From Paraburkholderia sp. BL10I2N1 (GTDB lineage: Bacteria > Pseudomonadota > Gammaproteobacteria > Burkholderiales > Burkholderiaceae), in contig NZ_SNWA01000002.1 of NCBI RefSeq assembly GCF_004361815.1, forward strand, positions 3,348,001 through 3,412,000: DNA of 64,000 nucleotides, written 5' to 3'. Positions within the stretch are counted from its first letter, which is position 1, and each line of letters begins with the position of its first letter. A program made the translations under genes and the position numbers. The notes beneath the pieces are model-generated. The model did not search any database. It was not told where the DNA came from and saw only the letters and a list, made by a program, of their open reading frames with translations. Below are positions 16,996 through 26,360 of the stretch, one piece after another.

Positions 16996-17853
16996 GTGAC
17001 GCATTCCGATCCCGTTTCCTCGTCGTCGTTCATCGAATTGCAGAATGGTCTGCGTATGCCGTACGTCGTTCAAGGCGATGGTGAGTTGCTGCTGTTCGTG
17101 CATGGTTCGTTGTGCGACTACCGCTACTGGCAGCCGCAGGTATCCGGGCTGTCGAAGCACTATCAATGCGTCGCGGTCAGTCTCACGCATTACTGGCCCG
17201 CTGCCGGCACGCCCGCCGACATGCCATTCAGCTGGAGCCGGCATGCTGACGAGGTCGCTGAATTCATCAGGCGTTTCGGCGCGGGGCCGGCTCATGTGGT
17301 GGGTCACTCGCGTGGCGGGTGCGTGACGTTTCATTGTGCGCGGCGTCATCCGCGGCAGGTTCGCACGCTGACGCTGGCCGATCCCGGCGGCCCACTACAG
17401 GTCGCGGGCCGGCCGCCCGCGAAGTTGCCGGAGCCCGTCAACGCGCTGCGCGCCCGCGCAGCGCAATTGATCGAAGAAGGCGACCTCGATGCCGGCCTGC
17501 AACTCTTCGTCGATTCAGTCAGCCGTCCCGGTTTCTGGGCGAAGAGCACGGCGGCCTTCCAGCGAATGGCGATCGACAACGCGCACACGCTGGCGCGTCA
17601 GTTCCGCGACCCATTGCCGCCGTACACGCCAGAAGAGGCCGCCCAGGTGCGCTGCCCCGTGTTGCTGGTCGATGGTGAGAAAAGTCCGCTCATGTTCCGC
17701 CGCACTGCCGAAACGCTCGCGTCCTGGCTGCCCGATGCCCGGCGCCAGACGGTGAATGGCGCGTCGCACGGCATGAATCTCGCGCATCCGGCGGCGTTCA
17801 ACCGCTACGTCGACGAATTCATCCGGAGCGCTGGCGAAGGCCGCGCAGGCTGA
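16996..17853 (+). CDS. Alpha/beta-hydrolase fold protein
   Basis: 285 residues from the GTG at 16996. Oxyanion motif LLFVHGSLCDYRYW, nucleophile elbow VGHSRGG, catalytic Asp near LLVDGEKS and His in NGASHGMNLAHP. The substrate cannot be told. An in-frame ATG at 16870 would add 42 residues, largely low-complexity Leu/Cys encoded by a GTCTCT repeat, so I treat that part as leader DNA; the start is uncertain. Confidence 0.85.
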   Translation: MTHSDPVSSSSFIELQNGLRMPYVVQGDGELLLFVHGSLCDYRYWQPQVSGLSKHYQCVAVSLTHYWPAAGTPADMPFSWSRHADEVAEFIRRFGAGPAHVVGHSRGGCVTFHCARRHPRQVRTLTLADPGGPLQVAGRPPAKLPEPVNALRARAAQLIEEGDLDAGLQLFVDSVSRPGFWAKSTAAFQRMAIDNAHTLARQFRDPLPPYTPEEAAQVRCPVLLVDGEKSPLMFRRTAETLASWLPDARRQTVNGASHGMNLAHPAAFNRYVDEFIRSAGEGRAG

Positions 17854-18055
17854 GGTTCCGCCCCGGTTTGCGGCGTGCGCGGGCGCTATGACGCGGTGAA
17901 AACCCGATGAATGTTGCTGACGCCGAGATGGATTGTTGCGTTCCATCGACGCAATTAATCGCGTTCCGAGCCGTAGAATGCGTTGCCAGAGCCGGTGCAT
18001 GCCCCTCATGCGAACCGGCACTCGTGCGATGACACAGTGAAAAGGACACGCGCAG

Positions 18056-19360
18056 ATGAACAACTCGACCACACACGCAATACTGAAGTTTTCCGACAGC
18101 GATCAGACGGTCGAATTGCCGGTCTACAAGGGCACGATGGGCCCTGACGTCATCGACATCCGCAAACTGTACGGCCAGACCGGCAAATTCACTTACGATC
18201 CGGGCTTCATGTCGACGGCGGCGTGTAATTCGGCGCTCACGTACATCGACGGCGACAAGGGTGAACTGCTGTATCGCGGCTACCCGATCGACAATCTCGC
18301 GCAGAGCGCCGACTTCCTCGAAACCTGCTACCTGCTGCTGAAGGGCGAGCTGCCGAACGCGAAGCAGAAGAAAGAATTCGTCGACACCGTCAAGCAGCAC
18401 ACAATGGTGCACGAGCAGATGCAGTTCTTCTTCCGAGGCTTCCGCCGCGATGCGCACCCGATGGCGATTCTGGTCGCTGCGGTCGGCGCACTGTCGGCCT
18501 TCTATCACGACTCGCTCGACATCAATAATGCGCGTCACCGCGAAGTGTCGCAGATCCGCATGATCGCGAAGCTGCCGACGCTCGTCGCGATGGCGTACAA
18601 GTACAGCATCGGCCAGCCGTTCGTGTATCCGAAGAACGACCTGTCGTACAGCGCGAACTTCATGCGCATGATGTTCTCGACGCCTGCTGAAGAGTACAAG
18701 GTCAACGACGTGCTGGTGCGCGCGCTCGACCGCATCCTGATCCTGCACGCGGACCACGAACAGAACGCTTCGACCTCGACCGTGCGTCTGGCCGGTTCGT
18801 CGGGCGCCAATCCGTTTGCATGTATCGCCGCGGGTATTGCCTGTCTGTGGGGCCCGGCGCACGGTGGTGCGAACGAAGCCGCGCTGAACATGCTGGAAGA
18901 AATCGGCTCGGTCGACAACATTCCCGAGTTCATCAGGCAGGTGAAGGACAAGAACTCGGGCGTGAAGCTGATGGGCTTCGGTCACCGTGTGTACAAGAAC
19001 TACGATCCGCGTGCGAAGCTGATGCGCGAAACGTGCCACGAAGTGCTCGAAGAACTGGGCCTGCACGACGACCCGCTGTTCAAGCTGGCCATGGCGCTCG
19101 AAAAGATCGCGCTGGAAGACGAATACTTCGTGTCGCGCAAGCTGTACCCGAACGTCGATTTCTACTCGGGCATCGTGCAGCGCGCGCTGGGCATTCCGAC
19201 GTCGATGTTCACGTGCATCTTCGCGATGGCACGCACGGTCGGCTGGATCGGTCAGTGGAACGAGATGATTGCCGATCCGGAGCAGAAGATTGGCCGTCCG
19301 CGTCAGCTTTTCGTCGGCGAAACGCCGCGTGAAGCAAAGTCGATTGCAAAGCGCGCTTAA
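18056..19360 (+). CDS. gltA: Citrate synthase (type II)
   Basis: 434 residues, full length for the hexameric, NADH-sensitive proteobacterial enzyme that condenses oxaloacetate with acetyl-CoA. Catalytic His in [13 protein letters not shown], second His in [15 protein letters not shown] and Asp in the NVDFYSG segment. AAAGGA lies just upstream. It stands alone and has its own terminator. In many Burkholderia gltA follows the sdh genes, so this may be a second copy or a moved gene; the window cannot decide. Confidence 0.96.
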   Translation: MNNSTTHAILKFSDSDQTVELPVYKGTMGPDVIDIRKLYGQTGKFTYDPGFMSTAACNSALTYIDGDKGELLYRGYPIDNLAQSADFLETCYLLLKGELPNAKQKKEFVDTVKQHTMVHEQMQFFFRGFRRDAHPMAILVAAVGALSAFYHDSLDINNARHREVSQIRMIAKLPTLVAMAYKYSIGQPFVYPKNDLSYSANFMRMMFSTPAEEYKVNDVLVRALDRILILHADHEQNASTSTVRLAGSSGANPFACIAAGIACLWGPAHGGANEAALNMLEEIGSVDNIPEFIRQVKDKNSGVKLMGFGHRVYKNYDPRAKLMRETCHEVLEELGLHDDPLFKLAMALEKIALEDEYFVSRKLYPNVDFYSGIVQRALGIPTSMFTCIFAMARTVGWIGQWNEMIADPEQKIGRPRQLFVGETPREAKSIAKRA

Positions 19361-19400
19361 ACAGTTATCGCACTTCAATCGCGCTTTCGGGCCTCAACAG

Positions 19401-19437
19401 ACGGGCGCTTTTTCCGTGAACAGGGAAAAGCGCCCGT
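19401..19437 (+). terminator. Strong hairpin after gltA
   Basis: Arms 19401-19415 (ACGGGCGCTTTTTCC) and 19423-19437 (GGGAAAAGCGCCCGT) pair over 15 positions with one wobble and a 7-base loop, 40 bp past the gltA stop. The U-run lies in the stem rather than after it. Confidence 0.75.
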
Positions 19438-19638
19438 TGTCATCTGTACTTGGCGCGCGCCCGTGCGGGACGCCGCGGCGGGAAACGCGCCTGCTGGCAC
19501 ACTCGATGCAGTGTTGCCTCGTCCGCTACTCCCGTAGCCTGAACGCAGCACCATTCAGGTTGCGCGGCCGCTCTAAACTCGTGCGATCGCCGAAGACCTT
19601 CTACAATCGGTACGAAGCCAACTGGAAGGAGCAAGCTG

Positions 19639-21921
19639 ATGCAGGATCCAGAAGCACTCGGTGGACTGACCCATGCAGGCAAGCCGGACCTGACGGCGCC
19701 GGATCCGGACGCCGTATTCATCCCGACTGAAAATCTGAACGTCGCCAGCGCGAACCAGTACGTGCTGAAATCGGGCGACACATTCATCGTCAACGATCCG
19801 CTCGGCGACATCACAGGCCGCGACGACGGCCTGTTCGTCAACGATATGCGCGTGCTGTCCGGCTTGCGGCTCACCTTTGGCGGCCGTGCCCCCTCGCTGC
19901 TGTCTGGCAGCGTCAGCAGCGACAACACCGCGTTCACCGCGCACCTGACAAACCGGCCGCTGCCGCCGCTCGGCGGCACGAGTACGCCGGAAGGCGTGAT
20001 CCACGTCCAACGCATCCGCGTGCTGTCAGGCACCGTGCTGAACGAAGCAATCGAATTGACCAACTACGGCACGAGCGATGCAGTGGTGCCCCTGTCGATC
20101 TCGTTCTCGAGCGACTTTCGCGACATGTTCGAGGTGCGCGGTCTGAAACGGCCGAAGCAGGGCACGATCAAGGCGCCGCGCATCGAGAATGGCGAAGTGC
20201 TGCTCGAGTACGTTGGTCTCGACGACGTCACGCGCGGCGTGCGCCTTGCGTTTTCGCCGGCCCCGCCCAAACTGCTCGCGGATCGCGCGGACTATTCGGT
20301 GAACCTGCCCGCACAGGCATGCGTATCGATCTATCTGTCGGTGGCGGTACAGGTGCGGGGCCGCGATGCGTCGTCGCGTGGCGTCGATGTTTCGCAGCCG
20401 ACGCACGGCGTAAGTGAAGCGCATCTGTCGCAGATCGATACCGCGCGTCCGCGCGTCGGCCGGGCCGCAGTGCGCGCAGCGCTCGTCGACGCTCACCTGG
20501 TGATGCGCGAACGCCGCCGGGCAACCGCCCGCGTGCGCTCGAGCAATCCGCTCTTCAATGCATGGATCGACCGCTCGCTTGCCGACCTTGGTCTGCTGAC
20601 CACCGATCTCGCCACGGGCCCGTATCCGTATGCAGGCATTCCGTGGTTCTCGACACCGTTTGGCCGCGACGCCGTCATTACGTCGTTGCAGACGTTGTGG
20701 CTGCAACCAGGGCTTGCGGGTGGCGTGCTGCGTTTTCTTGCCGAGCATCAGGCGCGCGAGGATTCCGCGTTTCGCGACGCCGCGCCCGGCAAGATCATGC
20801 ATGAGATGCGCAAGGGCGAGATGGCCGCTACCGGCGAAGTCCCGTTCGCGCTGTATTACGGTGGCGTCGACACCACGCCGCTCTTTATCGTGCTGGCAGG
20901 CGCTTACGTCGCGCGCACGGGCGATACGGGGCTCGTCGACGAATTGTGGCCCGCGTTGCAACGCGCGGCGCAGTGGGTCGCGGGCGTGTGCGACAGGAAC
21001 CGTCTGGGGCTGCTCGACTATCAGCGCGCCTCCGACGGTGGTCTGGCGAACCAGGGCTGGAAGGACAGTCACGATTCGGTTTTTCACGCGGATGGCCACT
21101 TTCCGGACGGGCCGATCGCGCTCGTCGAAGTGCAAGCCTACGCGAGCGCCGCATTCGACACGATGGCGCATTTCGCCACGTTGCGCGACCAGCATGACGA
21201 CGCCGCGCGCTACGCAAAGCGCGCAACGTCGATTCGCGCGTGCGTCGAAGAGAAATACTGGATGGAAGATTCGAGCTTCTACGGCATCGCGCTCGACGGT
21301 CGCGGCGAACTGTGTCGCGTGCTCGCATCGAACGCGGGACATCTGCTGGCGTTCGGGCTGCCTTCGAAGGAGCGTGGCGAGGCGGTCGCGCGCGGGCTCG
21401 AATCGACGCTCTTTCACACGGGCTGGGGCGTACGCACGCTCGCGGCGGGTCAGGCGCGCTTCAATCCGATGGCCTATCACAACGGCTCGGTCTGGCCGCA
21501 CGACAACGCATTGTGTGCGCGCGGCCTCGCGCGCTACGGCGCAAAGGCGGCGGCCGTGCGCCTGTTGCAGGCGCTGTTCCAGGCGGCCGTCAATTTCGAC
21601 ATGCGCCTGCCCGAACTCTTCTGCGGTTTTCCGCGCCGGCGGGGCGAGCCGCCGACTGCGTATCCGGTCGCCTGCCTGCCGCAGGCGTGGGCCGCAGGAT
21701 CGCCGTTCATGATGCTCGAAGCGTGTCTCGGCCTCACGATTGATGCCGCGAAACGCGAGGTCATCATCGAACAGCCGATGCTGCCGGAAGGTATCGACTG
21801 GCTCGAAGTCGGCGATCTGCGGGTGGGCGATTCGACGGTGTCGATCACGTTCAGGCGTGTGGCCGGCAAGGTGGTCGCGTCCGCGGAGCAGGGCGATGTG
21901 AGGGTGATCGCGTTGCTGTAG
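19639..21921 (+). CDS. Amylo-alpha-1,6-glucosidase / glycogen debranching-type enzyme
   Basis: 760 residues. The N-terminal glycogen-debranching N domain (about 40-245, LKSGDTFIVNDPLGDITG, DGLFVNDMRVLSGL) is followed by a GH63/GH133-like (alpha/alpha)6 barrel with GIPWFSTPFGRDAVITSLQ, NQGWKDSHDSVFHADG, NAGHLLAFGLPS and YHNGSVWPHDNAL carrying the likely catalytic acids. A GGAAGGAG ribosome site precedes the ATG. It acts on alpha-1,6 branches or a related glucoside; the true substrate in this family is often unproven. An RpiR-type sugar-phosphate regulator follows. Confidence 0.9.
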   Translation: MQDPEALGGLTHAGKPDLTAPDPDAVFIPTENLNVASANQYVLKSGDTFIVNDPLGDITGRDDGLFVNDMRVLSGLRLTFGGRAPSLLSGSVSSDNTAFTAHLTNRPLPPLGGTSTPEGVIHVQRIRVLSGTVLNEAIELTNYGTSDAVVPLSISFSSDFRDMFEVRGLKRPKQGTIKAPRIENGEVLLEYVGLDDVTRGVRLAFSPAPPKLLADRADYSVNLPAQACVSIYLSVAVQVRGRDASSRGVDVSQPTHGVSEAHLSQIDTARPRVGRAAVRAALVDAHLVMRERRRATARVRSSNPLFNAWIDRSLADLGLLTTDLATGPYPYAGIPWFSTPFGRDAVITSLQTLWLQPGLAGGVLRFLAEHQAREDSAFRDAAPGKIMHEMRKGEMAATGEVPFALYYGGVDTTPLFIVLAGAYVARTGDTGLVDELWPALQRAAQWVAGVCDRNRLGLLDYQRASDGGLANQGWKDSHDSVFHADGHFPDGPIALVEVQAYASAAFDTMAHFATLRDQHDDAARYAKRATSIRACVEEKYWMEDSSFYGIALDGRGELCRVLASNAGHLLAFGLPSKERGEAVARGLESTLFHTGWGVRTLAAGQARFNPMAYHNGSVWPHDNALCARGLARYGAKAAAVRLLQALFQAAVNFDMRLPELFCGFPRRRGEPPTAYPVACLPQAWAAGSPFMMLEACLGLTIDAAKREVIIEQPMLPEGIDWLEVGDLRVGDSTVSITFRRVAGKVVASAEQGDVRVIALL

Positions 21922-21961
21922 AAACCAGGGTCGCGTGCGATGCATCGGGTGGTAACATTTG

Positions 21962-21997
21962 CGGTTAAACCTTGTCGTCTAAGTTGTTGTTTAACCG
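21962..21997 (+). promoter_or_regulatory. Inverted repeat before the RpiR gene
   Basis: CGGTTAAAC (21962-21970) and GTTTAACCG (21989-21997) form a perfect 9-bp inverted repeat with an 18-bp spacer, ending 28 bp before the RpiR start. A candidate autoregulatory operator. Confidence 0.5.
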
Positions 21998-22025
21998 ATC
22001 GCCAACCTCGTTCCTGGTACATCGC

Positions 22026-22886
22026 ATGCCCGACAGTTTTGACCAGCTTGCCGCCCTGATCCGGGCGCGCTTCTCCGAACTGAGTCCGCAATTCCAGACG
22101 GGGGCGGCATTCCTGCTCGATCACCCGGACGAAGTCGCGGTCTCGTCGATGCGCAAGGTGGCCGAGCGTGCACTGGTGCAGCCGGCGTCGCTCGTGCGGC
22201 TGTCGCAGCAACTCGGCTTTCCCGGCTGGAACGAACTGCGCGATCTGTTCGTCGCCCGGGTGCGTACACGGCCGGAGCCGCTTACGAGCCGTGCACGTTC
22301 GCTCGTCAAAACCAACGCGCGGGACGCGCTGGCGCAGGATCTGCTCGTCGCGCAACAACACAACCTTGAACTGACCGCCGCGCACAACGCCCGCGTGACA
22401 GTCGAAGCGGCGCGCGTGCTGCGCCGCGCGCAGCATGTGCATGTCGCGGGATTTCGCTCATGCTATGCGGTCGCGTTCGGGCTGGTGTACGGCTACCGGC
22501 TGTTCCGCTCGTCAGTGTCGCTTTTGACGGGCGAGGCCGGCACGCTCGAGATGCAACTGCGCGGCATCGATCGGGATAGTGCCACGATCGTCATCAGCTT
22601 CGCGCCGTATTCGGTCGAAGCGGTGCGCGTTGCGGAGGCAGCGCTCGAGAAGGGCAGCAAGCTGATTGCGATCACCGACAGCGCCGTTTCCCCCATCGCG
22701 CTGAACGCCGACAAGGTGCTGATCTTTTCGCACGAGAGTCCTTCGTTCTTTCCTTCGCTCGTCGCGGCGACGGCAATTGCGGAATCGCTTGTCGCCCATC
22801 TGCTCGCGCTCGAAGGTGCGGGCGCCGTCGAACAACTCGAGAAGGTGGAGCGCTCGCTGCATTCCAGAGGCGCGTACGTGACCTGA
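22026..22886 (+). CDS. RpiR-family regulator (HTH_6 plus SIS)
   Basis: 286 residues. The N-terminal HTH (FLLDHPDEVAVSSMRKVAERALVQPASLVRLSQQLGFPGWNELRDL) is typical of RpiR/HexR proteins. The C-terminal SIS sugar-phosphate domain contains VHVAGFRSCYAVAFGLVYGYRLF and ITDSAVSPIALNADKVL. It likely binds a sugar phosphate and represses or activates carbohydrate genes, perhaps the debranching gene just upstream. The ATG at 22026 is the family start; upstream in-frame codons overlap the inverted repeat. Confidence 0.9.
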   Translation: MPDSFDQLAALIRARFSELSPQFQTGAAFLLDHPDEVAVSSMRKVAERALVQPASLVRLSQQLGFPGWNELRDLFVARVRTRPEPLTSRARSLVKTNARDALAQDLLVAQQHNLELTAAHNARVTVEAARVLRRAQHVHVAGFRSCYAVAFGLVYGYRLFRSSVSLLTGEAGTLEMQLRGIDRDSATIVISFAPYSVEAVRVAEAALEKGSKLIAITDSAVSPIALNADKVLIFSHESPSFFPSLVAATAIAESLVAHLLALEGAGAVEQLEKVERSLHSRGAYVT

Positions 22887-22937
22887 TCCCTGCCCGGTCA
22901 CGGCGGTGGATCGCGTCTCTGCGTGCCGCATCCATTT

Positions 22938-22967
22938 TTGACAACATATGTTGTTGTAATGTATAAA
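22938..22967 (+). promoter_or_regulatory. Sigma-70 promoter with overlapping palindrome
   Basis: TTGACA (22938-22943), an 18-bp spacer and TATAAA (22962-22967). A perfect 14-bp palindrome ACAACATATGTTGT (22941-22954) overlaps the -35 element, so a repressor there would block the promoter. It points to the CMD gene about 160 bp downstream. Confidence 0.6.
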
Positions 22968-23129
22968 TGTGCATCGCGTGTTGATGGTGCGGCAGTGTTC
23001 AACCGCAGGCGCTGCCGTCTATCTGAAGCGGGTGTGACATCGGCAGGTTGATGGGCAAGCATCGCGGATACGTCGGGGCCACGTCGATCGCACCGCGATG
23101 CGCGTTGAACCGTTACGAGGAGCCTGGCA

Positions 23130-23684
23130 GTGACCGATCGTTTACCTCCCTTCGACCCGTCGCAAGCGACGCCGGAACAGAAAGCCGTGCTGGACGAGAT
23201 CCTGTCGGGGCCGCGCGGCAATCTGAACGGGCCTTTCCTCGGCTGGATTCACAGCCCGGAACTCGCGCAGCACGCGCAGCGGCTGGGTGCGTTCTGCCGC
23301 TATGAGACGGGCTTGCCGCTGCGTCTTTCGGAACTGGCGATCCTCGTGACGGCTCAGCGCTGGCAGGCTCAGGCAGAGTGGTACATCCACTATCCGATCG
23401 CGCTGAAGGCCGGCGTGCCGGAAGCGGTGGCTGAAGCCATCCGCCAGGGCCAGCGGCCGTCCATGGCCGATCCCGACGATGCATTGATCTTCGATTTCGC
23501 AAGCGAGCTTTACGACGAGAAACGCGTGTCGGACGCGACGTATGCGAAAACGGTCGCGCGCTTTGGGCATGGAGTGACGATCAATCTCGTCGCACTGCTT
23601 GGTTATTACGCGCTCGTTGCGATGACGCTGAACGTGTTCGGCATGCGAGCAGAGGGGCAGGAGACGTTGCCGTTTGCGGAGTAG
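23130..23684 (+). CDS. Carboxymuconolactone decarboxylase (CMD) family protein
   Basis: 184 residues of the AhpD/CMD-like helical family: RGNLNGPFLGWIHSPELAQHAQRLGAF, LSELAILVTAQRWQAQAEWYIH. The CxxC pair of AhpD is absent, so it is of the gamma-CMD-like rather than the peroxidase type. GTG start with GAGGAG upstream. No protocatechuate pathway genes lie nearby, so the true substrate is open. Confidence 0.85.
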   Translation: MTDRLPPFDPSQATPEQKAVLDEILSGPRGNLNGPFLGWIHSPELAQHAQRLGAFCRYETGLPLRLSELAILVTAQRWQAQAEWYIHYPIALKAGVPEAVAEAIRQGQRPSMADPDDALIFDFASELYDEKRVSDATYAKTVARFGHGVTINLVALLGYYALVAMTLNVFGMRAEGQETLPFAE

Positions 23685-23751
23685 CGACAGGTGCCTGCTT
23701 AACGTGCATGCACGCGGCTCCCACGCGCGTGAGGTAGAGAGCAGGCGGATG

Positions 23752-25059
23752 TTATCGGCCACCTTCCACCAGCCGTTTTGCTGCAGCGAGTTCCGCATGT
23801 TCAAATGCCGGCTCGAACTCGGCGACTTCGCGCGCCGTCATGCCCACGTGCGGCGTGCGCGCATCATCACGCCAGTTCAATACTGCACGGTACACAGATG
23901 CCAGTACGTCGAGCGCTTCCGGACGCGTCAAATGAAAATGCCGGGCAGCGCCGAGCGCTTCTTCGATGGAGCCGCTCGGCCCCGAATCTTCGGTCAGCCA
24001 CGTCTTGAGTTCCCGATCCTTGTCGGGCATCGGATTGATGTCGAAGGCCGGGGCAAGACGCCACTGGCCGTGGCCAACGTGCAGGAAACCATGATTTTGC
24101 AAATGATCGTCGACATTGGTGATCAGTATGCTGAACACGATGCGACGCCACAGCTCAGCGAGATCGCGCCGGGGGGTATCGCTCACGACAAGAATGCGCT
24201 CCGCGATCTCGGTGTAGGCGTGGTCTTCCTCGCGCGACGCCTGCAGCATCGATGCCGCCGACAGGTACGGAATCCGTCCTCCATTGTGGCGGTCGAAGCG
24301 GCGCACGAGCGCAACCGGGATTCCGTCGGAAAGTACGATGCGTGCGTCGGAGGCCTCGATACCGGCCTTGCGTGCGAGACGTAGCGCCATCACTTCTGCC
24401 CGCGTGACGGCGCGTTCATCGCTGATGCTGGGGAATTTGCCTATCGCGAGATGGCCATCGTCGTCGATGATCGTGCATTTGGGCCGCATGCCGCCGAGCG
24501 ATGTGCCGCGGCCACGCAGATAGCGCAGGTCAGCCTCGGTTTCCGTGCCGCGTTCGATCGCCTGGGACGCCCCCAGCAATTGCGACAACTCGAGCAGGGG
24601 AGGCGCGCGACGACCGCCGTCTTCCATCGTGCGCAGGAATCCGCCGTGGTCGTCTGCGAAACGGATCGCGCCGATACGACTTTCGTCGTCCACACCCAGA
24701 AGGTAGTCCATCTCCGTCAGCGCACCGCCGACGAACGATACGCCTTGGTCGAGTGCCAGCTTGCGCCGCTTCGCATGGTCGCGTGCAATAACCCGGCAAC
24801 CCCAGCCATCAGGCTCGGTATCCGCAAAAGCGAAGTGAAACACTGAATCGCTTCTGGTCGACGCCTTGCGGAACTGGCGTTCCGTCGTCAACGCGAGATC
24901 GGGTGAGATGTTGAAGCTGCTTTTGTTTTGCAGCCAGCTAGGCGCGTAGGCGAATGCCGAACTCTCGCGAGCCCCTTGTCTCGCGTAGGCCAACTGACCG
25001 AGTGGCAGCGCAGATGCCCCTAGCGCCACGCGCACGACACGCTCGACGGGCGGCGCCAT
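23752..25059 (-). CDS. hipA: HipA-family serine/threonine kinase toxin
   Basis: 435 residues, full HipA length. The N-subdomain and Gly-rich loop region (RGTSLGGMRPKCTIID) are followed by the catalytic loop NVDDHLQNHGFL and the magnesium-binding AFDINP. Related HipA kinases phosphorylate GltX or other targets and cause growth arrest or persistence. Its start overlaps the hipB stop by one base, giving a hipBA operon with antitoxin first. All kinase motifs look intact. Confidence 0.9.
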   Translation of the reverse strand: MAPPVERVVRVALGASALPLGQLAYARQGARESSAFAYAPSWLQNKSSFNISPDLALTTERQFRKASTRSDSVFHFAFADTEPDGWGCRVIARDHAKRRKLALDQGVSFVGGALTEMDYLLGVDDESRIGAIRFADDHGGFLRTMEDGGRRAPPLLELSQLLGASQAIERGTETEADLRYLRGRGTSLGGMRPKCTIIDDDGHLAIGKFPSISDERAVTRAEVMALRLARKAGIEASDARIVLSDGIPVALVRRFDRHNGGRIPYLSAASMLQASREEDHAYTEIAERILVVSDTPRRDLAELWRRIVFSILITNVDDHLQNHGFLHVGHGQWRLAPAFDINPMPDKDRELKTWLTEDSGPSGSIEEALGAARHFHLTRPEALDVLASVYRAVLNWRDDARTPHVGMTAREVAEFEPAFEHAELAAAKRLVEGGR

Positions 25060-25430
25060 CAGATTACCCCGGCTGGCGAGGTATCTTTCCGGCGGCGAAT
25101 CCGCTTGGGGACCGCCTGATCCATCAGGCCCAGGCCGACGTCGTCCCTGGCCGTGTCCAGCAGGTTTGCAAGGCGGTCGAGTTCGTTCAGAACGAAGATC
25201 GCCGTTGCAATGGTTCCGACTGCCACCGTCGGGTCGCCTTTTTCCAGTCGCTGCAAGGTCTTGAGCGACACATTGAGCCGCTCAGCCATCGACTGGGTGG
25301 AAATGTGGCGGCGGCGACGCGCCAACGAGATATCGTGCCCGAGTTTCTCGAGGCCCCGGCGAACGGGGAGCGGTAGCCGCTCGCTGATCGAGGCCTTAAA
25401 TGACTCATTAGGGGCGTTTTCGAGTTTCAT
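25059..25430 (-). CDS. hipB: HipB-like antitoxin (XRE helix-turn-helix)
   Basis: 123 residues. The XRE-type HTH lies mid-protein (ISLARRRRHISTQSMAERLNVSLKTLQRLEKGDPTVAVGTIATAIFVL). The N-terminus is longer than in E. coli HipB. It neutralises HipA and represses its own operon. Three GTGACC-containing boxes lie at the start codon and within 110 bp upstream. Confidence 0.88.
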   Translation of the reverse strand: MKLENAPNESFKASISERLPLPVRRGLEKLGHDISLARRRRHISTQSMAERLNVSLKTLQRLEKGDPTVAVGTIATAIFVLNELDRLANLLDTARDDVGLGLMDQAVPKRIRRRKDTSPAGVI

Positions 25431-25534
25431 GTGACCGATTATAGATCAAGGAACGCGGTGATGCCAGTGCGGTTCATTTTATGGATTCATATGTGACCTT
25501 TAAGCGATATAAGAGGTCTTAAGTGACCGATAAT
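25431..25534 (-). promoter_or_regulatory. Repeated GTGACC boxes at the hipBA promoter
   Basis: GTGACCGATTAT (25431-25442), GTGACCTT (25493-25500) and GTGACCGATAAT (25523-25534). The outer two agree at 11 of 12 bases. A TATAAT-like -10 on the minus strand overlaps the first box just before the hipB start. These are probable HipB operators. Confidence 0.5.
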
Positions 25535-25587
25535 GTCTGCTGTGGGGTGAGTGCACCAACGCTCTGCGCGCCCGAAAATCACATGAA

Positions 25588-25622
25588 AAACGCCCCGACT
25601 GGCGCTGCCAGCCGGGGCGTTT
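25588..25622 (-). terminator. Intrinsic terminator of the DUF4148 gene
   Basis: Arms AAACGCCCCG (25588-25597) and CGGGGCGTTT (25613-25622) with a nested CTGGC/GCCAG stem. On the minus strand it is followed by a run of T. It could also serve the plus strand. Confidence 0.8.
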
Positions 25623-25664
25623 CTCTTGAGTCTGATGCTTTGCTGCTTGAACCTACGCCTGGAC

Positions 25665-25976
25665 TTACTGCCCGCGATAGGTCGAGAAGATCGGGTTTTC
25701 GACTGTCGGGCGGGCACCCGCTTGCAACGTCCCGGTGTTCACGCCACCGACTGCTTCGGCTTGTCGCGGCGTAACCGAGTCCGGGGTTGAGGTTTGCGCC
25801 GCGTACAGCTTCGGGTAAGTCGTGTCGTTCTGGTTAAGCAGGCCGGCCTTTTGCGCTTCGACAACCTCGGCGCGAACCTGGGCGCGGGTCACCGGGCCAT
25901 TCGATTGCTGCGCGAACGAGACCGCCGGAATAGCGAGAACCGATGCAATGAGTGCTGCGGAAAGAACTGACTTCAT
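25665..25976 (-). CDS. DUF4148 periplasmic protein
   Basis: 103 residues. Signal peptide 1-22 (ends VSFA), then the DUF4148 core PVTRAQVRAEVVEAQKAGLLN and a C-terminal region rich in Thr, Ala and Gly. The family is abundant in Burkholderiales and its function is unknown. GGAGG lies 5 bases before the ATG. Single gene with its own terminator. Confidence 0.9.
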   Translation of the reverse strand: MKSVLSAALIASVLAIPAVSFAQQSNGPVTRAQVRAEVVEAQKAGLLNQNDTTYPKLYAAQTSTPDSVTPRQAEAVGGVNTGTLQAGARPTVENPIFSTYRGQ

Positions 25977-26360
25977 GACAACCTCCGAGGTTTGATTATT
26001 GGTTCTTTGCGGCTTAATCGCCTTGCCTGAACCGTTGAATCAAGTTTATTCCTCGTCTCATGGGTGATAAATCACGATTTTAGATATGAATTATTGCGAA
26101 TTTTGATGAAATAGCTGGTGGGTTCGAAAGCGCGGCATGGCAGGCGGAGTATGCAACGGCATCTGCCCTGGCCTTTCACCTCACCTTCACTGCGCTGACA
26201 CTGCGAACAGCCTATGATGAAAGCCGGTCCACGCCCGCGCCTGTCGCGAAGCGCGGCGCACGTGACGCATGCCGAACCGCAAACCTCTCGGGCGAGACCG
26301 TTGCACCCGGCATGAAGGCGGCATCACGGCTGCGCAGACAGGGCACAACAGGAGAAGACG
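25977..26360. other. Divergent intergenic region DUF4148/osmC
   Basis: About 380 bp holding both promoters. An AT-rich part lies near 26040-26110. I see no gene and no clear operator. Confidence 0.5.

Noticed and set aside
17938..17956. TTGCGT/ACGCAA inverted repeat before gltA
   Set aside because: Six-base arms are easily found by chance and no regulator is linked to them here.
17819..19378. 519-codon open frame on the minus strand over gltA
   Set aside because: It lies fully antisense to citrate synthase, is Arg/His-rich as expected of a shadow of high-GC coding DNA, and has no family features.
20026..21945. 639-codon open frame on the minus strand over the debranching gene
   Set aside because: Antisense shadow of a strongly conserved gene; no domain pattern.
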